From Pseudomonas sp. B21-056 (GTDB taxonomy: Bacteria > Pseudomonadota > Gammaproteobacteria > Pseudomonadales > Pseudomonadaceae), in NCBI RefSeq assembly GCF_026016325.1, contig NZ_CP087203.1, positions 3,658,001 through 3,722,000 of the forward strand: a DNA stretch of 64,000 bases, in the 5' to 3' direction. Position 1 is the stretch's first letter, and every line of letters starts with the position of its first letter. Below, one piece after another: positions 27,178 through 37,500 of the stretch. The notes below the pieces were generated by a model that ran no database searches, had not been told where the DNA came from, and saw only the letters and a program-made list of their open reading frames with translations. The position numbers were made by a program, and so were the translations under genes.

Positions 27178-28122
27178 ATGAATAACCCACCGTCGCCCGC
27201 ACCGGGCATCCGCGTCAGCCTTTCGGAGCTGATCGAGATGCGCCATCGCGTGCGCGAAGTGCAATTGTTCTCGACGCCGGGCCAGCGCAGCCCGCTGATC
27301 GGTCTGCACCACTCCAAGCTGCGTGGACGTGGGGTCGACTTCGATCAAGTGCGGGTCTACCAGGCCGGCGACGATGTGCGCACCATCGACTGGCGCGTCA
27401 CCGCCCGGACCCAGGAACCCCACACCAAACTGTTCCATGAAGAGCGGGAACGGCCGATCTTCATCATGATCGAGCAAAGCCATCGGCTGTTCTTCGGCTC
27501 GGGGCAGGTGTTCAAGTCGGTGCTTGCCGCCCAGGCGGCCAGCCTCATCGGCTGGGCCGCGCTGGGGCATAACGACCGGGTCGGTGGGCTGGTGTTCGGC
27601 AACAACACCCATTACGAGGTCAAGCCACGGCGCAGCAAACAGAGCCTGCTGCAACTGCTCAATCGCCTGGTGCGGGTCAACCAGTCGCTGCACACCGACG
27701 GCGAGCCGGACCGCGAGTCTTTCGGTGTCGCCCTGCGCCGGGCCCGCGAAGTGCTGCGCCCCGGCAGCCTGGTCATCGTGATCTGCGACGAGCGTGCGCT
27801 GTCCGATAGCGCCGAGCAGCAATTGAGCCTGTTGTCCCGTCATTGCGACCTGTTGCTGCTGCCGCTGTCGGACCCGTTGGACCACGCCCTCCCCGCTGCC
27901 GGGTTGCTGCGTTTCGCCCAGCGCGGCGCGCAGTTGGAACTCGACACGTTGAACGTCGACCTGCGCCAGGCCTATCGGGCCCAGGCCGAGGCACGTCAGG
28001 AACGCTGGGAGTGGCTGGCACAGAAGCTGCGAATCCTGATGTTGCCCCTCAGCACCCAGGGCGACATGGTCGAACAACTGCGCGAATACCTGAATCCCGG
28101 CCGGGCGGGGAAAAGCCGATGA
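27178..28122 (+). CDS. DUF58 protein
   Basis: 314-residue protein with the DUF58 signature GDDVRTIDWRVTARTQEPH and the preceding GRGVDFDQVRVYQ. The second half has VWA-like text (FIMIEQSHRLFFGSG, then VIVICDERALSD). DUF58 proteins are constant partners of MoxR. It follows moxR by nine bases, and its stop overlaps the start of the next gene. Confidence 0.95.
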   Translation: MNNPPSPAPGIRVSLSELIEMRHRVREVQLFSTPGQRSPLIGLHHSKLRGRGVDFDQVRVYQAGDDVRTIDWRVTARTQEPHTKLFHEERERPIFIMIEQSHRLFFGSGQVFKSVLAAQAASLIGWAALGHNDRVGGLVFGNNTHYEVKPRRSKQSLLQLLNRLVRVNQSLHTDGEPDRESFGVALRRAREVLRPGSLVIVICDERALSDSAEQQLSLLSRHCDLLLLPLSDPLDHALPAAGLLRFAQRGAQLELDTLNVDLRQAYRAQAEARQERWEWLAQKLRILMLPLSTQGDMVEQLREYLNPGRAGKSR

Positions 28123-28613
28123 GCAGCCTCGATCAGTTGCAGCCGCTGATAGCGCCCCCTTCCGTCGGTTTCTGGCCTCCCGCGCCGGGCTGGTGGCTGC
28201 TGCTGGTGTTGCTGCCGCTGCTGGGCCTGGGCTTGTGGCAATTGCGCCGCTTCCTTCCCGCCAAGCGCGCCATCACCCGCGCCGAGCAACCCCTGGACCC
28301 GGTGCGCCTGGCCGCCCTGGCCGAACTCGCGCTGCTGCCCAAACCCTACGATGGCGCACCGGCCGGCGCCTGGCTGCAGCAGCTCAATGGGCTGCTCAAG
28401 CGCCTGTGTCGCAACCACTACCCCTACAGCCAGAGTCACACTCTCAATGGGCGAAAGTGGCTGGCCTTCCTGGATAACCGCTGCCCGGCGGCCGGCCTGA
28501 CCCGCTGGATGGTGCTGGTGGAAGGTGCCTACAAGCCCGAGTGCAAGCTGGATGACAAGGCCATTGCCGGCTTGACCCACGCCGTTGAAATCTGGATTCG
28601 CAAGCATGTTTGA
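28119..28613 (+). CDS. DUF4381 membrane protein
   Basis: 164-residue protein with one N-terminal membrane segment (about residues 22-45, WWLLLVLLPLLGLGLWQLRR) and a soluble C-terminal part (WLQQLNGLLKRLCRNHYP). DUF4381 members occur only in MoxR/Bat operons as far as I know. ATGA overlap with DUF58 and an eight-base overlap with the next gene fix its frame. Specific role unknown. Confidence 0.88.
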   Translation: MSSLDQLQPLIAPPSVGFWPPAPGWWLLLVLLPLLGLGLWQLRRFLPAKRAITRAEQPLDPVRLAALAELALLPKPYDGAPAGAWLQQLNGLLKRLCRNHYPYSQSHTLNGRKWLAFLDNRCPAAGLTRWMVLVEGAYKPECKLDDKAIAGLTHAVEIWIRKHV

Positions 28614-29685
28614 GTTCGCCTGGCCGTGGGTCTTTGCCCTGTTGCCGCTGCCCTGGCTGATGCGCCTGGTGCTGCCGGCGGCCGACAGCGGCGAATCGAT
28701 GCTCAAGGTCAGTTTCCTGGAGGACCTGGAAGGCCTCGTCGGGCGTCGGGCCCGGACCCACTTGCCGAGCTGGCGGCAACAGGCACCGTTCATCCTGCTC
28801 TGGCTGCTGTTGCTGATTGCCGCCGCCCGCCCGCAATGGCTGGGCGAGCCGCTGCCGATTGCCGCCAGCGGCCGTGACCTGCTGGTGGCGGTGGATGTCT
28901 CCGGCTCCATGGACTTTCCCGACATGCAATGGAAGGACGAAGAAGTCAGCCGCCTGAGCCTGGTCCAGCATATGCTGGGGGATTTTCTCGAAAGCCGCGA
29001 AGGCGACCGGGTCGGCCTGATCCTGTTCGGCAGCCAGGCCTATCTCCAGGCGCCGCTGACGTTCGACCGCCACACGGTACGGCGCTGGCTCGACGAAGCG
29101 CGCATCGGCATCGCCGGCAAGAACACCGCCATCGGCGACGCCATTGGCCTGGCCCTCAAGCGCCTGCGCCAGCGTCCGGCCCACAGCCGCGTGCTGATCC
29201 TGGTCACCGATGGCGCCAACAACGGTGGCGAAATCGACCCGCTGACCGCCGCCCGGCTGGCCGCCGACGAAGGCGTGAAGATTTATCCGATCGGCATCGG
29301 TGCCGATCCGGAGCAAAGCGGCACCGCGGGGTTTCTCGGCGTCAATCCGAGCCTGGACCTTGACGAGCCGACGCTCAAGGACATCGCCCAGGCCACGGGC
29401 GGCCGCTACTTTCGCGCCCAGGACGGTGAGCAGTTGCTGGCGATCAAGACCACCCTCGACCAGCTTGAACCGGTGACCCAGCAACCGACCCAGGCCCGCC
29501 CCGCCCAGGCGCTCTATCAATGGCCGTTGGCCGTTGCGCTGTTGTTGAGCATGTTGCTGGTGGCCCGGGAACGCTGGCCGGACAACCCGTTGCAACGACT
29601 GTTCAGCCAACCGCTGTTCCAACCGTCTCATCACGCCGAATGGCGTCAACGCCTCAAGCGCCTGCGTTTGCGGAGGCGTCGATGA
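28606..29685 (+). CDS. VWA-domain membrane protein (BatA-like)
   Basis: 359 residues with N-terminal membrane segments (about 5-20 and 60-78), a VWA domain and a C-terminal membrane segment near residue 310. The metal-site motif is intact (VAVDVSGSMDF), as is LVTDGANNGG later. BatA-like proteins sit in the inner membrane facing the periplasm. Start ATG 28606 overlaps the DUF4381 stop; an in-frame ATG at 28585 is inside that gene and less likely. Confidence 0.92.
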   Translation: MFEFAWPWVFALLPLPWLMRLVLPAADSGESMLKVSFLEDLEGLVGRRARTHLPSWRQQAPFILLWLLLLIAAARPQWLGEPLPIAASGRDLLVAVDVSGSMDFPDMQWKDEEVSRLSLVQHMLGDFLESREGDRVGLILFGSQAYLQAPLTFDRHTVRRWLDEARIGIAGKNTAIGDAIGLALKRLRQRPAHSRVLILVTDGANNGGEIDPLTAARLAADEGVKIYPIGIGADPEQSGTAGFLGVNPSLDLDEPTLKDIAQATGGRYFRAQDGEQLLAIKTTLDQLEPVTQQPTQARPAQALYQWPLAVALLLSMLLVARERWPDNPLQRLFSQPLFQPSHHAEWRQRLKRLRLRRRR

Positions 29686-31415
29686 GCGCTCTCTGGCCAC
29701 ACTGGCTGCGCCCCGCTTTCGTGTTGCTGCTGCCCCTGTTGGGCTGGTTGCTCTGGCAACTGTGGCACCGGCAGAAACGGGTGGGCCGCTGGCAGATGAT
29801 CCTGCCCCCGGCGTTCCATGCCGTGCTGCTCAGTGGCGGCAGCGGTCGGGAAAGCCGGCTGCCCTGGATCGCCCTGGGCCTGGGTTGGGTGCTGATGGTG
29901 CTGGCATTGCTGGGACCAAGCTGGGCGCGGGTCGAACAGACCAGCCAGAAACCCGCCGACCCGCTGGTGGTGGTGCTGGAGCTGACGCCGGAAATGCTCG
30001 CCACCGACCTCCCACCGACGCGTCTGGAACAGGCCCGGCGCAAGCTGCTGGACCTGCTGCACAACCGCAGCGATGCGCAGACCGCGATCATCGTCTATGC
30101 CGGCAGCGCCCATACCCTGGTGCCGCTGTCCGACGACCTGTCCACCAGCGCCAACCTGCTTGAGGCCCTGGCGCCTTCGATCATGCCGCAAAGTGGCCAT
30201 CGCGCCGACCTGGCGATTAACAAGGCCATGGCCCTGCTGGACCAGGGCGGGTTGGGACATGGTCGGATCCTGTGGATCGGTTCGTCGTTGAACGAGCAGG
30301 AACGCCAAGGCATCCACCAGGTGCTTGAAGGCTCCGCCACGCGCTTGTTGATGCTCGGCATCGGCACCCGGGAAGGCGCACCGGTGGCCCAGAACGATGG
30401 CAGCTACCTCAAGGATGAGCAAGGTGCGATCCTGCTGCCGCGCCTGGACAGCCCGAGCCTCAAATCCTTCGCCAATGAGCTGGATGGCCGTTATCGCCCG
30501 GCACGCCTGGACGACAGCGACCTGCGCGGCCTGGGCCTGCTGGCCGGCCCGCGCCACCTGCGCAGCGACGGTCAGACCCTGCGCCTGGACACCTGGGCCG
30601 ACCAGGGCTACTGGTTGCTCCTGCCACTGTTGCTGCTGGCCGCCTGCGCCGGGCGTCGAGGCTGGCTGTTCTGCCTGCCGCTGCTGTTCGCCCTGCCGCA
30701 GACCGGTCATGCCTTCGAATTCCAGGACCTGTGGCTGCGCCCCGACCAGCAGGGCCAGCATCTGCTCAAGCAGAAACGCCCGGCCGAGGCCGCCACCCAC
30801 TTCGAAGACAGCCAATGGCAAGGGGTCGCCCTGTACGAAGCCGGTGCCTATGGCGAGGCCGCCCGACGCTTTGCCGAAGGCAGCGACGCCCGCGCGCATT
30901 ACAATCGGGGCAACGCGCTGGCCAAAAGTGGCGAACTGGAGGCCGCGCTGGATGCGTATGAACAGGCCCTGGAGTTGCAACCGGACCTGCGCCCGGCGCA
31001 AACCAACAAGGCCCTGGTGGAAAGTCTGTTGAAAGAGCAGGCACCGCCGCCGGAGGAACCCAAGCCTGCCGAAAACGAGGAGCCGGGCCCCGCCGAGCAA
31101 GCGCCGAACGCCGGTACGCCAGCGCAATCTTCGGGAACCGAGTCGCCCCCTGCCGAGGCAACCACGGCACCGGATGAAACCCAGGCGTCCCACAAGCCTG
31201 TGGCGGGCGCCCAGGACGTACCGGGCAGCGAGTTGCCCGACGAACAGAGCACCACCCCACCGCTGCGCCCCGCCGCCGGCCAGCGCAACGAAGAAGAGCA
31301 GCATCAGGCGTTGGAACAATGGCTGCGCCAGATCCCGGATAATCCGGGTGAACTGCTCAGGCGTAAATTCTGGTATGAACAGCAAAGCCATCAGGCCCAG
31401 GGAAAAACCCAATGA
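29682..31415 (+). CDS. VWA-TPR protein (BatB/BatC-like fusion)
   Basis: 577 residues. N-terminal membrane segments (about 8-28 and 60-78), a VWA domain, another membrane stretch near 310-345, then tetratricopeptide-type helices (HYNRGNALAKSGELEAALDA) and a Pro/Glu-rich acidic C-terminal linker. The metal-site motif is degenerate: LELTPEM stands where BatB-type proteins usually have LDVSRSM, so metal binding is doubtful. ATG 29682 overlaps the preceding stop; its own stop overlaps batD. Confidence 0.92.
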   Translation: MSALWPHWLRPAFVLLLPLLGWLLWQLWHRQKRVGRWQMILPPAFHAVLLSGGSGRESRLPWIALGLGWVLMVLALLGPSWARVEQTSQKPADPLVVVLELTPEMLATDLPPTRLEQARRKLLDLLHNRSDAQTAIIVYAGSAHTLVPLSDDLSTSANLLEALAPSIMPQSGHRADLAINKAMALLDQGGLGHGRILWIGSSLNEQERQGIHQVLEGSATRLLMLGIGTREGAPVAQNDGSYLKDEQGAILLPRLDSPSLKSFANELDGRYRPARLDDSDLRGLGLLAGPRHLRSDGQTLRLDTWADQGYWLLLPLLLLAACAGRRGWLFCLPLLFALPQTGHAFEFQDLWLRPDQQGQHLLKQKRPAEAATHFEDSQWQGVALYEAGAYGEAARRFAEGSDARAHYNRGNALAKSGELEAALDAYEQALELQPDLRPAQTNKALVESLLKEQAPPPEEPKPAENEEPGPAEQAPNAGTPAQSSGTESPPAEATTAPDETQASHKPVAGAQDVPGSELPDEQSTTPPLRPAAGQRNEEEQHQALEQWLRQIPDNPGELLRRKFWYEQQSHQAQGKTQ

Positions 31416-33049
31416 TCCGCTTCACCGTCCAGTTCCTTGTCTTGCTGCTCTGGATCGGCGCCGCCCAGGCTGCGCAGCTGACAGCCAGCGTGGATCGCAG
31501 CCGCCTGAACTCCGGGGAAACGGTGGAACTGACCCTGGAATCCAACGACGCCACGCTGTTCGGCAAGCCTGATCTGAGCCCGCTGCAGGCGCTGTTCGAT
31601 GTGCGTGGCACCCGCCAGGTCAACCAGTTGACCACCCTGGACGGCGAAAACCGCGCCACCACGCGCTGGATCGTGACCCTGCTGCCACGCCAGAGCGGCA
31701 CCGTGGTGATCCCCGCCATGCATTTGGGCGAAGTGGCCAGCCAGCCGATCACCTTGCAAGTGATCGAAAGCGAAACCCGCAATGCGGCCGGGACCCTGGC
31801 ACCGGTATTTATCGAGGCCAGCCTCGACCAGAGCCATGTGTATGTGCAGGCCCAGGCGATCCTGACCCTGCGCATCTATCATTCCGTGTCGCTATACGAC
31901 GACAGTAGCCTGACGCCCCTGCACATCCCCGATGCACGCACCGAGCAGTTGGGCGAGTCCCGCACCTATGAAAAAGTCATCAACGACGTGCGCCACGGCG
32001 TGATCGAACTGCGCTACGGCATCTACCCGCAGCGCAGCGGCGAACTGACGATCCCGGCCCAGACATTCAGCGCCACCCTGGTCGAGCCAGTGGCCCAGGA
32101 CGCGGCGCCGTCGGGACCGAAACCCGGCCAGTTGATGCACGTCAGCTCGACGCCACTGCTGCTGACCGTCGATCCCAAGCCGGCCAGCTACCCGGCCGAT
32201 GTGCCATGGCTGCCGGCACGCAGCCTGTCCTTGAGCGAGAGCTGGAGCCCGGAACCGACCCACAGTCAGGTGGGCGACTCCCTGACCCGCAGCCTGACCC
32301 TGGAAGCCGAAGGCCTCGCCAGTGCTCAACTGCCGCCCCTGCCGGCCACGGAAATCAACGGCTTGCGGCGCTATCCCGACCAGCCGGTGCTGAGCAGCCG
32401 CAGCAGCGAACGCGGGCTGGTCGGCAGCCGTGAAGACCGCGAGGCGCTGGTGCCGAACCGCAGCGGTACCATCGAGCTGCCGCCGGTGGAAGTGGTCTGG
32501 TGGAACACCCTGGAAAATCACCTGGACCGCACCAGCCTGCCGGCGCGAACCCTGCAAGTGGCAAACAACCCGAGCCTGATGGTGGATACGCCAACGGGTA
32601 CGCCTCAGGTCGTGACCACCGTTGACAGCGAAACCTTGTGGTACTGGCAACTGAGCTCGTTTTTCCTGACCTGCACGACACTGCTCGGCTTCGGCTTGTG
32701 GTGGCGCGCCCGCTCGCAGCCGGCGGTCCTGCGCACGGCCCAGGCCGGACCGAGTCCACGCACCCTGCTCGACGATCTCAAGCGTACCTGTCTGGCCAAC
32801 GACCCCCACGCCACCCGCCAGGCCCTCGACGCCTGGGCCCGCCAACAGCCGGAAACCCTGGCCGACATGGCGGCGCGCTTCGTGCCACTGTCCGACGCCC
32901 TGGATGGCCTCAACGGCGCGCTCTACAGCGAAACCGGCCAGCACTGGCAAGGCGAAGACCTGTGGCGCGCCATTCGCACCATTCCCGCCGCAGAACGCTC
33001 CCAGGACCCGTTGGGTGACAGCGGGTTGCCGCCGCTCTACCCGAAATAG
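31412..33049 (+). CDS. batD: BatD-family protein
   Basis: 545-residue protein with a signal peptide (cleavage near GAAQA-AQ), a long beta-rich periplasmic part beginning LTASVDRSRLNSGETVELTL, one membrane segment around residues 415-435 (WQLSSFFLTCTTLLGFGLWW) and a cytoplasmic tail. This is the usual BatD/oxygen-tolerance layout. Last gene of the MoxR operon, with an ATGA overlap. The family is linked to aerotolerance and envelope stress in other bacteria; its precise biochemical role is not settled. Confidence 0.92.
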   Translation: MIRFTVQFLVLLLWIGAAQAAQLTASVDRSRLNSGETVELTLESNDATLFGKPDLSPLQALFDVRGTRQVNQLTTLDGENRATTRWIVTLLPRQSGTVVIPAMHLGEVASQPITLQVIESETRNAAGTLAPVFIEASLDQSHVYVQAQAILTLRIYHSVSLYDDSSLTPLHIPDARTEQLGESRTYEKVINDVRHGVIELRYGIYPQRSGELTIPAQTFSATLVEPVAQDAAPSGPKPGQLMHVSSTPLLLTVDPKPASYPADVPWLPARSLSLSESWSPEPTHSQVGDSLTRSLTLEAEGLASAQLPPLPATEINGLRRYPDQPVLSSRSSERGLVGSREDREALVPNRSGTIELPPVEVVWWNTLENHLDRTSLPARTLQVANNPSLMVDTPTGTPQVVTTVDSETLWYWQLSSFFLTCTTLLGFGLWWRARSQPAVLRTAQAGPSPRTLLDDLKRTCLANDPHATRQALDAWARQQPETLADMAARFVPLSDALDGLNGALYSETGQHWQGEDLWRAIRTIPAAERSQDPLGDSGLPPLYPK

Positions 33050-33097
33050 CCTGACAGGGCAATGTCGGTCTGCCAGAGACTAAAACTGTACAAACTC

Positions 33098-33232
33098 CTG
33101 TGGCGAGGGGATTTATCCCCGCTGGGCTGCGAAGCAGCCCCAAAACAATCGACTCAATCTGTCTGGTGTATCGAGGCGTTAGTACTTAGGGCTGCTTCGC
33201 AGCCCAACGGGGATAAATCCCCTCGCCACAGG
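33098..33232. repeat. REPIN-like inverted repeat, family 2
   Basis: CTGTGGCGAGGGGATTTATC with its inverted copy at the right end, each followed by CCCCGCTGGGCTGCGAAGCA-type secondary palindromes. It separates the Bat operon from sbcDC and may limit read-through. Confidence 0.88.
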
Positions 33233-33311
33233 ATCGGTTCTTCCCAGTAAACTCTGCATCCTTCCAGCCGCCTTTTTTCACGCGGCCATCACCTGTTTTC
33301 TGGAGTTTGCC

Positions 33312-34556
33312 TTGCGTCTGTTCCACACCTCCGACTGGCACCTGGGGCAAAACCTGCACGGCCAGGAGCGCGATTTCGAACACGCGTGTTTCCTCGAGTG
33401 GCTGCTGCGCCAGTTGGCCAGCGAAAAACCCGATGTACTGCTGATCGCCGGCGATATCTTCGACACGGTCAACCCGCCGGTCAAAGCCCAGGAGCGGCTC
33501 TACGATTTCATCGTCAGTGCCCATGAACAGCATGCCAGCCTGACCATCGTGATGATCGCCGGCAACCACGACTCCGGCTCGCGGATCGAGCTGCCCGCGC
33601 CGCTGATGCGACGCCTGCGCACCCACGCCCTCGGCCGGGTGTTGTGGCTGGACGACGGACAACTGGACGTCGAACGTCTGCTGCTGCCGTTGCCCGACGC
33701 CAAGGGCAAGATCAAGACCTGGTGCCTGGCCCTGCCGTTCCTGCGCCCCGCCGAAGTCACCGGCGCGCAATTGGGCGACGACTACCTGCGCGGTATCGGT
33801 CAGGTCCACGAATGGCTGATCGCTGCCGCCAACGGAAAACGCAAAAAGGGCCAGGCGCTGATCGCCATCAGTCATGCGCACATGGCCGGCGGTTCGGTGT
33901 CCGAGGATTCGGAACGCAGCCTGATTATCGGTAACGCCGAAGCCCTGCCCGCCAGCCTCTTCGGCCCGAGCATCAGCTACGTCGCCCTCGGCCACTTGCA
34001 CAAGCCGCAGAAGGTCAACGGCGAAGAGCGCATCCGCTACAGCGGCTCGCCGATTCCCCTGTCGTTCTCGGAGATCGGTTACCAGCACCAGATCCTCGAC
34101 GTCACCCTGGACGGCGACACCCTGGTCAAGGTCGAGCCACGGCTGATCCCCCGGGCCGTCAACCTGCAACGCCTGGGCCCGGCGCCGCTGGCCGAGATCC
34201 TCGCGCAACTCAAGGACCTGCCGGACATCGACCTGCTGGCCGACGTCCAGCGCCAACCCTGGCTGGAAGTGCGGGTGCGCCTCGACGAACCCCAGCCGGA
34301 CCTGCGCAACCAGGTGGAAACCGCCCTGCAAGGCAAAGCCGTGCGGCTGGTGCGGATCGCCGCCGAATATGCGGGCAATGGCAACGCTGGAAGCGCCGAT
34401 GACGCCGCCGCACTGATCGAACTGGATCAACTCAGCCCTCAGGAACTCTTCAGCCGGGCCTGGCAGGACACTTACGGCAACGAAGTGGACGAGCAGACCC
34501 TCAAGGATTTCGCCGTGCTGCTGCAAGACGTACAGATGGAGAGCGAGCAACCATGA
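33312..34556 (+). CDS. sbcD: Exonuclease subunit SbcD
   Basis: 414-residue Mre11-type nuclease of the SbcCD complex, which cuts hairpins and protein-blocked DNA ends. Phosphoesterase motifs are complete: HTSDWHLGQNLHG, IAGDIFD, IAGNHDSG, SHAHMAGG and LGHLHKPQ. The start is TTG 33312 with TGGAG six bases upstream; no ATG or GTG fits before motif I. Its last four bases overlap sbcC. SbcCD matters here because it acts on long palindromes, and this genome carries many. Confidence 0.95.
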   Translation: MRLFHTSDWHLGQNLHGQERDFEHACFLEWLLRQLASEKPDVLLIAGDIFDTVNPPVKAQERLYDFIVSAHEQHASLTIVMIAGNHDSGSRIELPAPLMRRLRTHALGRVLWLDDGQLDVERLLLPLPDAKGKIKTWCLALPFLRPAEVTGAQLGDDYLRGIGQVHEWLIAAANGKRKKGQALIAISHAHMAGGSVSEDSERSLIIGNAEALPASLFGPSISYVALGHLHKPQKVNGEERIRYSGSPIPLSFSEIGYQHQILDVTLDGDTLVKVEPRLIPRAVNLQRLGPAPLAEILAQLKDLPDIDLLADVQRQPWLEVRVRLDEPQPDLRNQVETALQGKAVRLVRIAAEYAGNGNAGSADDAAALIELDQLSPQELFSRAWQDTYGNEVDEQTLKDFAVLLQDVQMESEQP

Positions 34557-37500
34557 AGATCCTCGCGATCCGCCTCAAGAACCTCGCCTCCCTGGCCGGT
34601 CCTTTCGACATCGACTTCACCGCCGAGCCTCTGGCCAGCGCCGGTCTGTTCGCCATCACCGGCCCCACCGGCGCCGGCAAAAGCACCTTGCTCGATGCCC
34701 TGTGCCTGGCGTTGTTCGGTGCCGTGCCGCGCCTCAACAACACCGGGCGCGATGCCAAGGTGCCGGACGCCGACGGCGAAATCGCCACCGGCGACCCACG
34801 CACGTTGTTGCGTCGTGGCACCGGCGATGGCTACGCCGAAGTGGATTTCCGCGGCATCGACGGGCGCCGTTATCGGGCCCGCTGGGAAGCCAATCGCGCC
34901 CGGGAAAAGGCCGGCGGCAAGCTGCAGGCCAGTCGCCAGAGCCTGCGGGACCTGGACAACGACCAACTGCTGGCGAGTCAGAAAGGTGAATACAAGGCTC
35001 AACTCGAAGCGGCCTTGGGCCTGAACTTCGAGCAGTTCACCCGCGCTGTGCTATTGGCCCAGAGCGAATTCAGCGCCTTTCTCAAGGCCGATGACAACGA
35101 CCGCAGCGAGCTGCTGGAAAAACTCACCGACACCGCGCTGTACACCCGCCTTGGCCGCCGCGCATTCGACAAGGCCAAACAAGCCAAGGAAAGCCACAAG
35201 CAGTTGCAGGACCAGGCCACCGGCGTCACGCCGCTGCCTCCCGAGGCGCGGGCCGAGCTGGACGCGCGCTTCAACGAAGCCCAGCAACAGCTCAAGACCC
35301 AACAGGCGCAACTCAAGCAGCTAGAACTGCAACATGCCTGGCTCAGGGACCTGCGCCAGTTGCAGGACGAACACGCCAGCGCCGCCGAACAACTGCAGCT
35401 AGCCCAGGCCGATTGGAACGCCCTGGCGGACGAGCGCTTGAAACTCACCCGCCTGGAGCAACTCGCGCCCCAGCGCCATCAGTTCATCCGCCAGGCGGAA
35501 CTGACCCGGCTCCTCGCACCTTTGGCGGTGCAGGTCCGGCAGCTCGGCCAGCAGCAGGTCGACCTGAACGAACAACAGGCGGAACTGGAAAAAGGCCTGG
35601 TCGCCGCCCAACTGGCACTGACCTCTGCCCGTCAGCAAAACACCGACAGCGCGCCATTGCTGCGCCAGGCCTTCGAAGAACAAAGCACCCTCGCCCGCCT
35701 GATCATGGAGGCCAATCAGGGCACCGAACGCCAGGAGCAGGCGCAACTGGCCTGCACCGACGGCCAGCGCACGATCGACACCCTGCTTGAGCAGCAAAAC
35801 CAAGTGGCGGCACGCTTACAGCGCATCGCCAGCGAGCTTGAACAAAGCACCCACCTCGCGCCGCTGAGCGATGCCTGGAAGGCCTACCGTGATCGCCTCC
35901 AACAATTGATGCTGATCGGCAATCGGCTGAACAAGGGCCAGGCCGAACTCGCTGCACTGGAGCACAGCGCCACACGTGCCGCCGAGGAACTGGTGACCCG
36001 TCGGCAAGAACTGGAAGTGCTCTACAAGGAGGCTGGCGCCGAACCCGAAGCGGTGGCCGAACAGATCCAGTTGCTCGGCAATCTGTTGCAAGACAATCGC
36101 AAGCAACAACGGGCCTTCGAGGATCTGACGCGGTTGTGGGCCAGCCAGCAGGAGCTGGACAAACGCGGTGCCGAGCTTGAACAACGCCAGCAACAGGCAT
36201 TGCAGGAGCGCGACCGACTGGTGCGCGAAGGCGGCGAAGCCAAGGCCGAACTGGCGGTTGCCGAACAGACCCTGACCGTGACCCGCGAACTGCTGGCGCG
36301 CCAACGGCTGGCCCGCAGCGAAAGCGTCGAGCAGTTGCGTGCGCAGCTCCAGGACGACCAGCCTTGCCCGGTGTGTGGCAGCGTCGAGCATCCGTATCAC
36401 CAACCTGAAGCGCTGTTGCAAAGCCTCGGGCGCCACGATGAACACGAAGAGGCCAGCGCCCGCAAAACCGTCGACCTGCTCAATGAAAAAGTCATCGACC
36501 TGCGTGCGCAATACAGCGGCGTCATTGCCCAGCTCAAGGAGCTGAAACAGCAACAGGAACAACTCACCGCCCAGCAACAGAACCTCGCCCCCAGCCTGGA
36601 AGCCCATCCGCTGGCCGCGCAACTGCTGGCGCATGACACGGTCAAGCGCGACGCCTGGCTGACCCAGCAGAACAGCCAACTACACCAGCGCATCGCCCAG
36701 GACGAGCAGCGACAAGCCGCCCTGCTGACCCTACAACAGGATGCCGCCCGCCTGTCCCAACACCTACGCAACGCTGAAACGGCGAGCCAGCAGGCGTCAC
36801 TGCACCTGAGCAATCAGCAGCAGGAACTGGACCGCGATCGCCAACGCCTGGACGAGGAACTGAGCCACTTCAGCGCCCTGTTGCCGGCAGACACCTTGCA
36901 AGCCCTGCGCACCGAGCCCGCCGCGACCTTCATGCAGCTCGACCAGCAGATTGCCCAACGCCTGGAGCAACTGGAACAGCAGCGCGATGAGCTCGGCGAA
37001 CAGCTCCAGCGCCAGCAGACCCTGGAGAAGGAGCAGGATCGCCAGCAGAGCCGCGTCCAGCAACTGGAGTCGGCGCAACAGCAACTCAAGGTTCTGACCG
37101 AACAACAGCAGGCCTGCCAGCAAAAGCTCTCGCAACTGCTCGGCGAACACCGCAGCGCCGAACAGTGGCAACAACAACTCGACCAGGCCCTGGAACAGGC
37201 ACGCACTGCCGAGGCGGCGGCCAATCAGCAATTGCACGAACTGCGCAACAGCCTGGTGCAACTGGCCGCCGAACTCAAAGCCCGCCAGGAACAGGCACAA
37301 TCCCTGGAGGCCGAACACCAGGCACTGGCCGCCGGCATTGCGCATTGGCGCGCTTCCCACCCCGAACTGGACGACGCGTCCCTCGACGCCCTGCTCAATC
37401 TCGATGAGCAACAGGTCGGCCAGTTGCGCCAGCAATTGCTCAACAGTGAAAAAGCCATCGAACAGGCCCGCGTGCTGCTGACCGAACGGGAACAGCGGTT

